A program made the translations under genes and the position numbers. A stretch of DNA of 64,000 nt from Archangium gephyra. GTDB lineage: Bacteria > Myxococcota > Myxococcia > Myxococcales > Myxococcaceae. Numbering within the stretch: position 1 is the stretch's first letter; each line of letters begins with the position of its first letter. A model generated the notes under the pieces. That model searched no databases, had not been told where the DNA came from, and saw only the letters and a program-made list of their open reading frames with translations. Positions 1 through 7,846 of this stretch are shown one piece after another. The stretch spans positions 1 through 64,000 of the forward strand of contig QFQP01000037.1 in assembly GCA_003243425.1 (NCBI GenBank), given 5' to 3'.

Positions 1-365
1 GCCTTAGACCGTGAGCCGCGTCGTGACGTCAATGTCACGCGCGCTCGGGAACGAGACGCCGGTTGCAGCAGTGCATCGCGCGGAGAACATGCGCCGCGTA
101 CGGATGTGCGCGTTGGTCGGATGTGTCGGAATTCAACTGCGACGCAGGCCTCGAAGGAGGCCGCATCTTCAGGTCTTCATGCCGTGCATGTCGCGTGGCG
201 TGCCCTGCGACCTCGAGGCAAGTTCAGCGCAACTGGCGAGGAGTTTGGGAGCGGACCCGGCCCGAACCCGGTGCCAGAAGGACGATGGCGTACTTCGCGG
301 CGTGTCGAGGGCCTGTGCGGGTTCGAGCACGACGCAGACCCGTCGCTCACGCCCTCATCGAGGCT
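1..365. other. Intergenic stretch, no convincing gene
   Basis: No open frame here shows signal peptide, domain or paralogue features; the plus-strand frames are Arg-rich and look like noise. The only recognisable content is a weak copy of the dispersed repeat at about 201-280. The region lies downstream of the minus-strand lipoprotein that ends at 366. Confidence 0.6.
201..280 (+). repeat. Degenerate copy of dispersed intergenic repeat
   Basis: The segment starts with CCCTGCGACCTCGAGGCAAG and continues with AGCGCAACTGGCGAG, matching in order the reverse complement of the clear copy at 6437-6518. The second half is poorly conserved and the TGGTCGT/ACGACCA stem is not preserved. It is the weakest of the proposed copies. 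Confidence 0.4.
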
Positions 366-662
366 TTACGGCTTGAAGCACACGCCGTCGAAGCCGACCG
401 GCTTGTGACAGTACGCGCCGTCGACACAGTCTTCGGCGAGCGTGCACTTCGGCCCGGTCTCGAACTGCGAGCAGACACCTTGCGCGTTGTCGGAAGGCTT
501 CACGCAGTGGAGGTTGTCCGGGCAATCACCCTTGACGACACACAGGGTGCCGAGCGGCTTCGACTCGATTCCCGGCGCTGACGTCCCCACCGACTTCGGG
601 CTCGTCGGCGAAGCGGTCGCACAACCAACCAGACACAACGCGAAGATCAAAACAGAGCGCAT
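366..662 (-). CDS. Small Cys-rich lipoprotein
   Basis: This 98-residue protein begins with a lipoprotein signal (hydrophobic stretch ending LVGC, lipid-bearing Cys at about 14). The mature part has two Cys-containing modules (CVVKGDCPDNLHC and CTLAEDCVDGAYC), typical of short disulphide-rich repeats in secreted myxobacterial proteins. It would sit on an envelope face as a small folded domain. Similar Cys modules occur in the lipoproteins at 34617 and 35126. No enzymatic motif is visible and the function is unknown. It is 18 bases downstream of the methyltransferase on the same strand and may be co-transcribed with it. Confidence 0.75.
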   Translation of the reverse strand: MRSVLIFALCLVGCATASPTSPKSVGTSAPGIESKPLGTLCVVKGDCPDNLHCVKPSDNAQGVCSQFETGPKCTLAEDCVDGAYCHKPVGFDGVCFKP

Positions 663-680
663 GAACCGCTCGTAATGACC

Positions 681-1517
681 TCACGGCGGGAAGCCGAAGC
701 TCAGCTTGATGGCGGCGTACTCGGGGTGCACGGCGCCTTCCCTCGTGCGGATGATCAACGGCGGTTCGTTCCACGTGTTCTCCCGGAAACGTTCAGGGAG
801 GTCGGCAGACTTCACCATCGCGAAGAGCCCCAGCAACGGCGGCTCGCCTTCTTTGAGCACCACGTCGCGACGCCGCACGATGCTCAGCCCGGCCTTCCTG
901 GCGCCCTCGAGCACGCGCGCCAGCTGATGCGGAGGGTTCACCGGAAACACGAAGGCAAAGAAGCCGCCCGGCGCGAGGTGCTTCGCCGCCGTGGTCATGT
1001 AGTCACCGACGTCACCGCGCACCTCGAAGCGGCAGGCGATCTTCTGCGGATGATCTCCGTGGAGGCCGTCTTCCAGCGGCCAGTACGGCGGGCTGCCGAG
1101 CACCAGGTCGAACACCTCGTCGTCGCGCAGCACGTTGGCGTCGCGAAAGTCGCCTTCACGAATGTCGTAGCGGCCGGTGAGCCCGTTGAAGGCGGCCGAC
1201 TTGCGCGCGAGCACCACCGAGATGTCCTGCGCTTCGACGGTCACGAACTTCGCGTGCGGCAGTCGCCACGCGGCCACCATGCCCACCGAGCCGATGCCGC
1301 TGCCGAGGTCGAGCACGCGCGCCGCTGAAGGCGCCCACGTGGTGCCGTACCAGGCGGCCAGCACGTCGTCGGTCGAGAAGCGGTGCCCCTTCTTGTACTG
1401 GAAGATCTTGAACTGCCCGCTGATGGAGTCGAGCGAGGTGCCCTCGGGAAATTCAGCTTCAGGCAGGCCCGGCGGCGTGGGGCCGGGCAGTACGTAGCCT
1501 TTGAAACTCGGAGCCAT
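681..1517 (-). CDS. TrmN6-like N6-adenine methyltransferase
   Basis: A 278-residue class I SAM-dependent methyltransferase. The SAM-binding motif I is VLDLGSGIGSVG, and the catalytic motif SPPYW matches the N/D/S-PP-Y signature of enzymes that methylate the exocyclic amine of adenine. A preceding FSTDDVLAAW segment and overall length fit the TrmN6/YfiC family, which modifies A37 of tRNA1(Val); the exact substrate here is inferred. It lies 9 bases after the helicase gene on the same strand, so the two may form one transcript. A ribosomal RNA or DNA substrate cannot be excluded. Confidence 0.8.
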   Translation of the reverse strand: MAPSFKGYVLPGPTPPGLPEAEFPEGTSLDSISGQFKIFQYKKGHRFSTDDVLAAWYGTTWAPSAARVLDLGSGIGSVGMVAAWRLPHAKFVTVEAQDISVVLARKSAAFNGLTGRYDIREGDFRDANVLRDDEVFDLVLGSPPYWPLEDGLHGDHPQKIACRFEVRGDVGDYMTTAAKHLAPGGFFAFVFPVNPPHQLARVLEGARKAGLSIVRRRDVVLKEGEPPLLGLFAMVKSADLPERFRENTWNEPPLIIRTREGAVHPEYAAIKLSFGFPP

Positions 1518-1526
1518 GCGCTGCCC

Positions 1527-4500
1527 CTAACACCGCCCGAGCGCGTCCACGTAGTGCTGCGCGACCTTCACGAAGCGCGAGTCTTCGAGGCCGATGAAGT
1601 ACTGCCGATGCGTGGCGCGCGTGGCACCCACGTAGAAGAGCGCGCGGCGTTGGCGCTCCATCGTGCGCTCGTCGGGTTGTTCGAGGTCGAGCGTGTCGAG
1701 GTCTTCGAGCCCGCAGAAGATGACCACCGGACACTCGTGGCCCTTGCACGAGAACAACGTGGTGACGCGCACGAAGTCGAACTCGCCCACCGGAAACTCG
1801 CTCGGGGCGCGGCCGTTCTTTCCGCCGAAGGCCTGCGCGTTCACCTTCGCATCCCACAGCGCGCTCGCCCAGCTGATGGGCAGTTGCGGCGAGACCACGA
1901 GAATGTCGCGCGGCTTGACCTGCTCGGTGTTGATCAACCGGTTCACCACGCGCGCGAGCTCGGTCTTCGCGGCCTTCTCGCTCTTCACCGCAATGACCAC
2001 GGGCAGGGCGCCGGTTCGCTCGGTGAAGTCGACCCGGTAGAGCCCGTGGTTGGCGGCGCTCGGCCGCTGCAGCAGGCCCGACTTCACCAGCTCGTTCTCT
2101 TTGAGGAACTCCTTCATTCCCGGTTGCGCGACGTCGTGACGCTTCTGCGGGTCGAGCACCACGTTGAACGCGAGGTCGAGGAGCTCGCGCGGCGAACGGA
2201 ACGACTCCTTCATCACCTGCGAACGGCCGGTGAAGTTGAGGTCGCGGTGCAGCTCGACCTTGAAGTCTTCGATGGGTTTGACGCCGTAGACGTTCTGCGC
2301 GTCGTCCATGAAGAGGAAGAAGCGGCGCAGGCGTTTACCGCCGTCGACCAGCCGCTCACGAGACGCGAGGAAGAGCTTGCGCAGCTTCGCGCCGTCCATG
2401 TCCTGCGCTTCGTCGACGAAGACCGCGTCGAACTCCTCGCCGTAGGGCAGCTCGTTCACGTGGCAGATGCGCACCCGGCTCAGGTGGCTGTCGACGTCGA
2501 GGCCCTGCCGCTCGAGCGCCGCGCGCAGGTGTTGGTGCTGCAGCGGCGCGAGCGACTTGTTGAAGAACGAGACGAGCACGCGGTCGCCCTTGTGTTCGGC
2601 GAGCACCCGCGCCACCCAGTTGGCGAGCACGAAGGTCTTGCCGCTGCCGGCGACGCCACGCACCAGATAGTGGCCGTCGCCGAAGTGACGTTCGAAGAGC
2701 TTCACCTGCGCTTCGGTGAAGAGCGCGCCGTTGCTCCGCGCGTTGTCGATGCTGGTGCCCAGCGTGCGCACGGGCCTGGGCATCGGCGCTTCGCGGCGCA
2801 GGGTGACGTCGACCGGTTCGAGCACGCCGTCGACGAAGCGCATCTGCTGCAGCGACGAGAGAAAGCGCGCGGGAATGGTGGCCTCGGCTTCCGCGCGGGA
2901 AGAGAGGACGAAGAGGTGACGCCGCGCGCGGCTCGCGGCGACGTTCAACATCGCGCACAGGTCGAGCGCCTGGAACGGTCGGCCCGCGGCGACGGTGTCG
3001 ATGAAGACGACGTCGAACTCCGCGCCCTGTTGGCGGTGAATGGTCGACGCGGTGAGCCTCAGGTCGCTCCCGCGCGCCGCATGGAGCTCGTTGATCAGCT
3101 GCGCCTGCGCCCGATACGGCGTGGCGGCGAGCAGCGAGTGGCCTTCGTGGAAGGTGTGCGAGGCGAGGTTGACCAGCAGCTCGGCAGAGAAACGGCGCAG
3201 GTAGCCGCGGCCGCTGCCCGGCCTGTCGTGCGTGAGCGCCCGGGCGGACGACGTGCATTCGTCGAGCACGACCCAGACGGCGCGCGCGTCGGGGAGCTTC
3301 GGCGCAGGGGCTTCACGCGCGAGTGATTGCGGCCGCTCTCCGTCGAGGAGCTGGCCGTCATACTGAAAGTGGCTCACCACCCGCGCGATGTGCGGGTGCA
3401 TGCGGTGTTGCGTGCGCAGCAGGTGAACGTTCGAGAGCGAGAGCTGGCTGGCGTCACGCAGGTGCGAGAGCGGCGAGTCACGCAGCCACTTCTGCACGCT
3501 GGAGATCGCCCCGTCGGGCGCGCGTGAGACGGGGCCGAGCTGGCGGGGATCTCCCGCGATGAGCACGGTGTCGGCGAGCGGCGCCAGGAACGCCGCGGCG
3601 GCGCGCGACACCATGCCGCCTTCGTCGAGGATCAACTTCGAGAACGGTCGTTGCCCATTCAGCTCGTTGGCCAGTCTCAACGCGCGATGCACGGTGATGG
3701 CGATGACGGACACCTCGTCCTGCTTGATGGTGTTCAGCGTCGCGTCGTTGGTGCGGGCTGCGGCTGCCACGGCGGCACGGGCCCGGGCGATGTCGACGTC
3801 GTCTGCGTCGGCGGCTTCGAGCCTCGAGAGGTCCTTCTCGAGCGCGCTGAGCTCATCGGCGCGCGACGTCGCGTCGTCGTACGAAACACACTGCGGAAAC
3901 TCGCGCGCGAGCCGGCTGCGAACGCCGACGCCGCACCGCATGACGCGCGGTACGCCGTCGCGGAAGAGCTGCCTTCGCTCCTTCAACACGGAGCACAGCC
4001 GGTGCGTCAGCTCGTCGACGGCGCCGTTGGTCGGCGCGATGATCAACAGTCGTTTCGAAGGTGACGTGATGACCTCGTCGGCGATCTTCGTCGCCAGCGC
4101 CTGCGTCTTGCCGGTGCCCGGTGGGCCCCAGAGCAGCCCCCACTCCGCAGACCATGGCCCGTCGATGGACTCGGCCGTTCCGGGTTTCGCGAGTGACGAC
4201 GCGCCGTCGTGGACCCACTGCAGCGCGAGGTCGAGGCGTTCATCCGTCGACGCACTCGCGGCGAGCAACGCCTCCGAGAAGTCGTAGGGCTTGAAGAGCC
4301 ATTCACTCGCTCTGTTCAGCGCGTCGTCGTCGACGCGGCCAGCAGCGAGGAAGACGTCGCCGGTCTCCGGGTCGACGTGAACCACGTCACCGGACCAGGC
4401 GGGGTGGTTGTCGTGAAAGGCGAGCACGCGACCGCCGACCCAGTCGGGTTGTGCCGCGGGAATCGGCTGCAGCACCACGAGACCATCTTCGAGCCGCTGC

Positions 4501-4589
4501 GAGGCGACCGAGTTGATCTGCACCGAGTGGTACTGCGCCGCTTCGGAGTTCAGCGCGCGTTGAAGTTCTTGCCGCAACGAGGCCGACAT
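1527..4589 (-). CDS. Tandem double superfamily 1 helicase protein
   Basis: A 1020-residue protein with two separate P-loop helicase modules. Module 1 resembles Upf1/DNA2-type SF1 helicases: Walker A GPPGTGKT at residues 155-162, Walker B LILDEGG, RTQHRMHP, a STIHRQQGAEFD segment and the NVAASRARRHLFVL motif VI. Module 2 resembles UvrD/Rep-type SF1: Walker A VAGSGKT near residue 645, VFVDEAQDMDG, SFRSPREL, a CKGHECPVV segment and ALFYVGATRA near the C terminus. About 150 residues precede module 1. I see no nuclease domain. It probably acts on DNA or RNA structures in the cytoplasm; two motors in one chain is unusual. Start ATG at 4589. Confidence 0.85.
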   Translation of the reverse strand: MSASLRQELQRALNSEAAQYHSVQINSVASQRLEDGLVVLQPIPAAQPDWVGGRVLAFHDNHPAWSGDVVHVDPETGDVFLAAGRVDDDALNRASEWLFKPYDFSEALLAASASTDERLDLALQWVHDGASSLAKPGTAESIDGPWSAEWGLLWGPPGTGKTQALATKIADEVITSPSKRLLIIAPTNGAVDELTHRLCSVLKERRQLFRDGVPRVMRCGVGVRSRLAREFPQCVSYDDATSRADELSALEKDLSRLEAADADDVDIARARAAVAAAARTNDATLNTIKQDEVSVIAITVHRALRLANELNGQRPFSKLILDEGGMVSRAAAAFLAPLADTVLIAGDPRQLGPVSRAPDGAISSVQKWLRDSPLSHLRDASQLSLSNVHLLRTQHRMHPHIARVVSHFQYDGQLLDGERPQSLAREAPAPKLPDARAVWVVLDECTSSARALTHDRPGSGRGYLRRFSAELLVNLASHTFHEGHSLLAATPYRAQAQLINELHAARGSDLRLTASTIHRQQGAEFDVVFIDTVAAGRPFQALDLCAMLNVAASRARRHLFVLSSRAEAEATIPARFLSSLQQMRFVDGVLEPVDVTLRREAPMPRPVRTLGTSIDNARSNGALFTEAQVKLFERHFGDGHYLVRGVAGSGKTFVLANWVARVLAEHKGDRVLVSFFNKSLAPLQHQHLRAALERQGLDVDSHLSRVRICHVNELPYGEEFDAVFVDEAQDMDGAKLRKLFLASRERLVDGGKRLRRFFLFMDDAQNVYGVKPIEDFKVELHRDLNFTGRSQVMKESFRSPRELLDLAFNVVLDPQKRHDVAQPGMKEFLKENELVKSGLLQRPSAANHGLYRVDFTERTGALPVVIAVKSEKAAKTELARVVNRLINTEQVKPRDILVVSPQLPISWASALWDAKVNAQAFGGKNGRAPSEFPVGEFDFVRVTTLFSCKGHECPVVIFCGLEDLDTLDLEQPDERTMERQRRALFYVGATRATHRQYFIGLEDSRFVKVAQHYVDALGRC

Positions 4590-4829
4590 GGCGCCACTCT
4601 TACAGCGGCCTCAATGGAGGCGGTGAGTCAGGTGTTGGTCGGGTGCCCGACACGAGCTGGCCCCGCGACGACGACGCGAAGTCAGCGAACGTGTCGTCAT
4701 TCCTGGAGCGAAGGCGGTCATTTTTCGCGACCGGAACCAGTGGCGTTCACGTTGCGCCGTGCCGCGAGGCCTGCGCGCACGGGCAGCGCCCGAGACCGAC
4801 GCGCACCGCTCTCGTTCAAGGCCCCACGT
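4590..4829. other. Intergenic gap carrying a repeat copy
   Basis: There is no supported gene between the helicase start and the end of the dehydrogenase gene. The gap contains one copy of the dispersed repeat at 4658-4740. A promoter for the helicase gene should lie here on the minus strand, but I cannot point to a clear -35/-10 pair. Confidence 0.6.
4658..4740 (+). repeat. Dispersed intergenic repeat, copy C
   Basis: Its reverse complement aligns along its length with the copies at 6437-6518 and 41678-41757, sharing the blocks GACCGCCTTCGCTC, GACACGTTCGCT and CGTCGCGGGGC. The outer stem arms are only partly kept (GGTCG and CGAC). It lies in the gap upstream of the helicase gene. Confidence 0.6.
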
Positions 4830-6365
4830 TCACCAGCTCGTCGGCCGGTAGTCCTTCAAGAACTTCCCGAACTCCGGCTCGGCGCCGTTGGCGACCATGA
4901 AGATGGGATCAATCACGCGCGCGGCCCCGTCGACGATGTCGAGCGGCGGCTGGAACCCGAGATCCTCCTTCTTCCGCGCTGCGTGCTGCGCGGGATCTTC
5001 GTCGGTCACCCAGCCGGTATCGACGGCGTTCATCCAGATGCCGTCCTTCGCGTAATCGGGCGCGCTGGTCAGCGTCATCATGTTGAGCGCAGCCTTGGCC
5101 ATGTTGGTGTGCGGGTGCTTGTCGGTCTTGGTGCCGCGCGAGAACGAACCCTCCATCGCCGACACGTTGATGACGTGTTTGTTCTCGCTCACGGTGCGCT
5201 TCATCAGGTCGCGGAAGCGCGCGGCGAGAATGAACGGCGCGATGGAGTTCACGAGCTGCACCTCCAACAGCTCGGGCGTCGACACTTCATCGAGCGTCAT
5301 GCGCCACGAATTCATGGTGCGCAGGTCGACCTGCTGAAGGTCTGCGTCGAGCTTCCCCTCGGGGAACACCTCCATGCCGTAGGCCGCGTCTTCGTACGTG
5401 TAGCGGACCTGGCTCATCGCCGCCGACTGCACCACGCCCGACGCTGCGCCTGCGTTCACGTGCCACGTCGACAAACCGGTCACGTCGGCGCCGCCACCGC
5501 CGAGCTGCGGCACCGCGCCGAGCGCGTTCAGACATTCCTGCCGGCCCTGAAGAACCTGCTGCGCGCCCTCCGACAACCGGTTCACGGGAGCCGACTCGAG
5601 GTCCATCAGGTGCGAGAAGAACCCCACCGGGCGTCGCACGGTCTGCGCCGCGTTGTTGATGAGGAAGTCGAGCCGCGGAAGTCGCCGCGCCATCCACCGG
5701 CAGAACAGCTCGACCGACGGCGAGTGACGGAGGTCGAGACCGTGCACCTCGAGCCGGTGGCCCCAGTCTTTGAAGTCGGGCTCCTTCGCGTAGCGGACCG
5801 CCGCGTCGTGCGGAAAACGCGTGGTGACGATGACGCGTGCGCCCGCGCGCAACATCATCAGCGAGGCCTGCGCGCCGATTTTCAGGCGCGCACCGGTGAT
5901 GAGGGCAATCTGCCCGTCGAGCTTCGCGGTCTGAAAGCGCTTGGCGTAGTTGTAGTCGCCGCAGCTCACGCACATGGCGTCGTAGAAATGGTGCAGCGTG
6001 CGGTACTCGGCCTTGCACACGTAGCAGTGCCGCGCCTTCTCGAGCGTGGGGCCTTCGCGACGTTCCCCCGACGGCAGCTGCGGCGGCGGTACGAACACCG
6101 CTTCCTTTCGGGCCTGACGAATCGCGGTGGCCTCGCGGATTTCGCGGTCCTTCTTCTGGCGCTCCTTCAAGCGGTCGCGGCGCATGGCCTTGCTGAAGGC
6201 CTGCACTTCGTGACGCAGCGGTGAAGCGGCGCGGCCCGCGGCCATGAGGAACTGACGGCGTTCTTCTTCCGGCATCTCGGCGAGGCGTGCGCGGTCTTCG
6301 ACGACGGCCTCGAGCACGGCGATGGCGGTCTTGAATTCTTCGTTCGAGAAGCGGCGGGAGCTCAT
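4830..6365 (-). CDS. Atypical short-chain dehydrogenase with zinc ribbon
   Basis: A 511-residue protein, about twice the normal SDR length. Residues 1-110 are charged and helical. A Cys4 zinc-ribbon-like motif follows (C114, C117, C132, C135), then an SDR Rossmann fold with TGARLKIG at about 157-164 and INNAAQ. Instead of the catalytic Tyr-x-x-x-Lys it has NMAK in HPHTNMAKAALNM, so the Lys remains but Tyr is replaced by Asn. A long insertion of about 90 residues lies between the NNAAQ motif and the Ser region (VINVSAMEG). It may reduce an unusual substrate or act as a cofactor-binding scaffold. Start ATG at 6365 is chosen because upstream codons run into repeat sequence. Confidence 0.75.
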   Translation of the reverse strand: MSSRRFSNEEFKTAIAVLEAVVEDRARLAEMPEEERRQFLMAAGRAASPLRHEVQAFSKAMRRDRLKERQKKDREIREATAIRQARKEAVFVPPPQLPSGERREGPTLEKARHCYVCKAEYRTLHHFYDAMCVSCGDYNYAKRFQTAKLDGQIALITGARLKIGAQASLMMLRAGARVIVTTRFPHDAAVRYAKEPDFKDWGHRLEVHGLDLRHSPSVELFCRWMARRLPRLDFLINNAAQTVRRPVGFFSHLMDLESAPVNRLSEGAQQVLQGRQECLNALGAVPQLGGGGADVTGLSTWHVNAGAASGVVQSAAMSQVRYTYEDAAYGMEVFPEGKLDADLQQVDLRTMNSWRMTLDEVSTPELLEVQLVNSIAPFILAARFRDLMKRTVSENKHVINVSAMEGSFSRGTKTDKHPHTNMAKAALNMMTLTSAPDYAKDGIWMNAVDTGWVTDEDPAQHAARKKEDLGFQPPLDIVDGAARVIDPIFMVANGAEPEFGKFLKDYRPTSW

Positions 6366-6436
6366 GTTGCTGCACCGCCCATACCTCAGAAGTCCTCGCG
6401 GACGGCAAGTCACCGCGAACGGCCTGAAGGGAGGTC

Positions 6437-6518
6437 GTTCTGGTCGTAGAAATTGACCGCTTTCGCTCGAAAAACGACCACAAGTTGCGCTCACCTTGCC
6501 GCGAGGTCGCGGGGCCAC
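6437..6518 (-). repeat. Dispersed intergenic repeat, copy A
   Basis: This copy and the one at 41678-41757 match over about 80 bases. Both contain perfect arms TGGTCGT (6441-6447) and ACGACCA (6474-6480) separated by exactly 26 bases in both copies, with CCGCTTTCGCTC between them. The CCGCGAGGTCGCGG block at its right end is itself a short palindrome. It sits between the divergent dehydrogenase and lipoprotein genes. Confidence 0.7.
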
Positions 6519-6592
6519 CGGGGGGCGAGCAACCACCGCACGCCCCCACTCACCGGCTCCCATCAAGGCCTGATCAGTGCTTAAGACACCGC

Positions 6593-7822
6593 ATGCGTTA
6601 CGCCTCGTTGCTCCTCGCGCTGATCATCGCTGCCTGTGGCCCGCTCACGCCTCCGAAGCCTGACGCGGGCAACGGCGGCGGCACTGCGACTGGCGGCGGT
6701 ACGGGCACGGGCGGGGGCACCACTTCCACGGGCGGAGGCACCACCACCGGTGGTGGTACCGCGACGGGCGGCGGTGACGGCGCCACGGGCGGGGGCACTG
6801 CAACGGGCGGAGGCAGTGCAACCGGGGGAGGCACCGCGACCGGCGGCGGTGGCACAGCAACCGGCGGCGGCACGGGAGCGCCCGGCTTCACGTGGATCTC
6901 CATGACGATGACCCCGGTGCCCACCGCGAGCTCGTTCCGCAAAGTGCACGGCATCGCGCGTCGCGCGTCGGGCGACACCTTCGTGGGCTTCGCCGACGGC
7001 AAGCTCTACCGCGCCGCGCCCAACAGCAACCTGCTGACGCCGGTCGCCAACTTCCCCTCGCCGAACAACACGCAGCAGTTCGTCGACCTCGCGGCCTCGG
7101 GTGACGACCTCTTCATCTTGCGCGTGGGCACGGTGCTCCACTGCAACACCGCCTGTACGGACTTCAGCGAGTTCACCGTGGTGCACACCATCGCCTTCGG
7201 CCCCGAGACGTGGGGCATGTGCGCGCGCGGTGAAAAGGCGTTCTTCGTGCTGCAGGGCACCAACACGCAGCTCTACGCGCTCCAGCGCGGCGCCTCGCTC
7301 TCGTTCGAGCAGATCTCCGCCGACGTGGGCACCGCGAGAGGTGAAGACTGCTTCATCGACGCGACGGGCAACGTGTACGTCGGTGGCGACAACGGCGGCG
7401 CGGTGATCTTCGCGGCGGGCGGCTCGACGGTCAGCCCGATGAACCTGAACGGTCACCCTGCGGCACGGTGGACGTCCATCGCGGTCGACGGCGCGAACGG
7501 CCTGATGGTCGGCGGCGGGAGCGGCATGCGCGTGGCGCGCCTGAACGGTCAGGGCTTCAGCGCCGACGCGCCCAACACCTCGGGCCCGTTGCTCAACGTC
7601 GTGCTCGCGCTCGGGCCGACCGAGTTCATGGCCGCCGGCGCGTACAACGGAGGCGGTGGGCCTTCGGTCTACAAATACGACGGCACCAGCTTCACCGCGT
7701 GGACACCCGCGCCACCGGCCCTCAACGCGCACCGTGGCCTCGTGGTCGACGCCGACGAGGTCTACCTCGGCGGCAACAACCTCAACGACAACGCCTACGT
7801 CATTCTCCACGGGACGCGCTGA
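6593..7822 (+). CDS. Lipoprotein with Thr-Gly-Gly-Gly linker
   Basis: A 409-residue lipoprotein. The signal ends in LIIAAC, followed by a Pro/Asp spacer and a low-complexity linker of GGGT/ATGGG units (residues about 28-93) that probably lifts the domain off the membrane. The remaining 300 residues contain repeated short beta-like segments (FVGFADGKLYR, NVYVGGDNGGAVIFAAGG, MVGGGSGMRVARLNGQ, VYLGGNNL), which suggests a beta-propeller. Three Cys residues lie in a CNTACTDF-type region and nearby. Function is unknown. Start ATG at 6593 directly precedes the hydrophobic signal. Confidence 0.75.
   Translation: MRYASLLLALIIAACGPLTPPKPDAGNGGGTATGGGTGTGGGTTSTGGGTTTGGGTATGGGDGATGGGTATGGGSATGGGTATGGGGTATGGGTGAPGFTWISMTMTPVPTASSFRKVHGIARRASGDTFVGFADGKLYRAAPNSNLLTPVANFPSPNNTQQFVDLAASGDDLFILRVGTVLHCNTACTDFSEFTVVHTIAFGPETWGMCARGEKAFFVLQGTNTQLYALQRGASLSFEQISADVGTARGEDCFIDATGNVYVGGDNGGAVIFAAGGSTVSPMNLNGHPAARWTSIAVDGANGLMVGGGSGMRVARLNGQGFSADAPNTSGPLLNVVLALGPTEFMAAGAYNGGGGPSVYKYDGTSFTAWTPAPPALNAHRGLVVDADEVYLGGNNLNDNAYVILHGTR
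6672..6870 (+). repeat. GGCGGN-type coding minisatellite
   Basis: In-frame tandem variants of a 12-15 base unit encode repeated Thr/Ala-Thr-Gly-Gly-Gly. Such tracts vary in length between strains and are common in myxobacterial lipoprotein linkers. Confidence 0.7.
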
Positions 7823-7846
7823 GTCGAACGGGCCAAGCTTGGCCCC

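Noticed and set aside
1383..3326. Open frame of 647 codons on the plus strand
   Set aside because: Antisense to the double helicase. It is Arg/Val/His/Glu-rich without domains; a GC-rich mirror frame.
4209..6224. Open frame of 671 codons on the plus strand
   Set aside because: Antisense to the helicase end and the SDR gene; low-complexity Arg/His-rich, spans the intergenic repeat.
6672..6870. Possible CRISPR-like array
   Set aside because: Units are coding, contiguous and without unique spacers.
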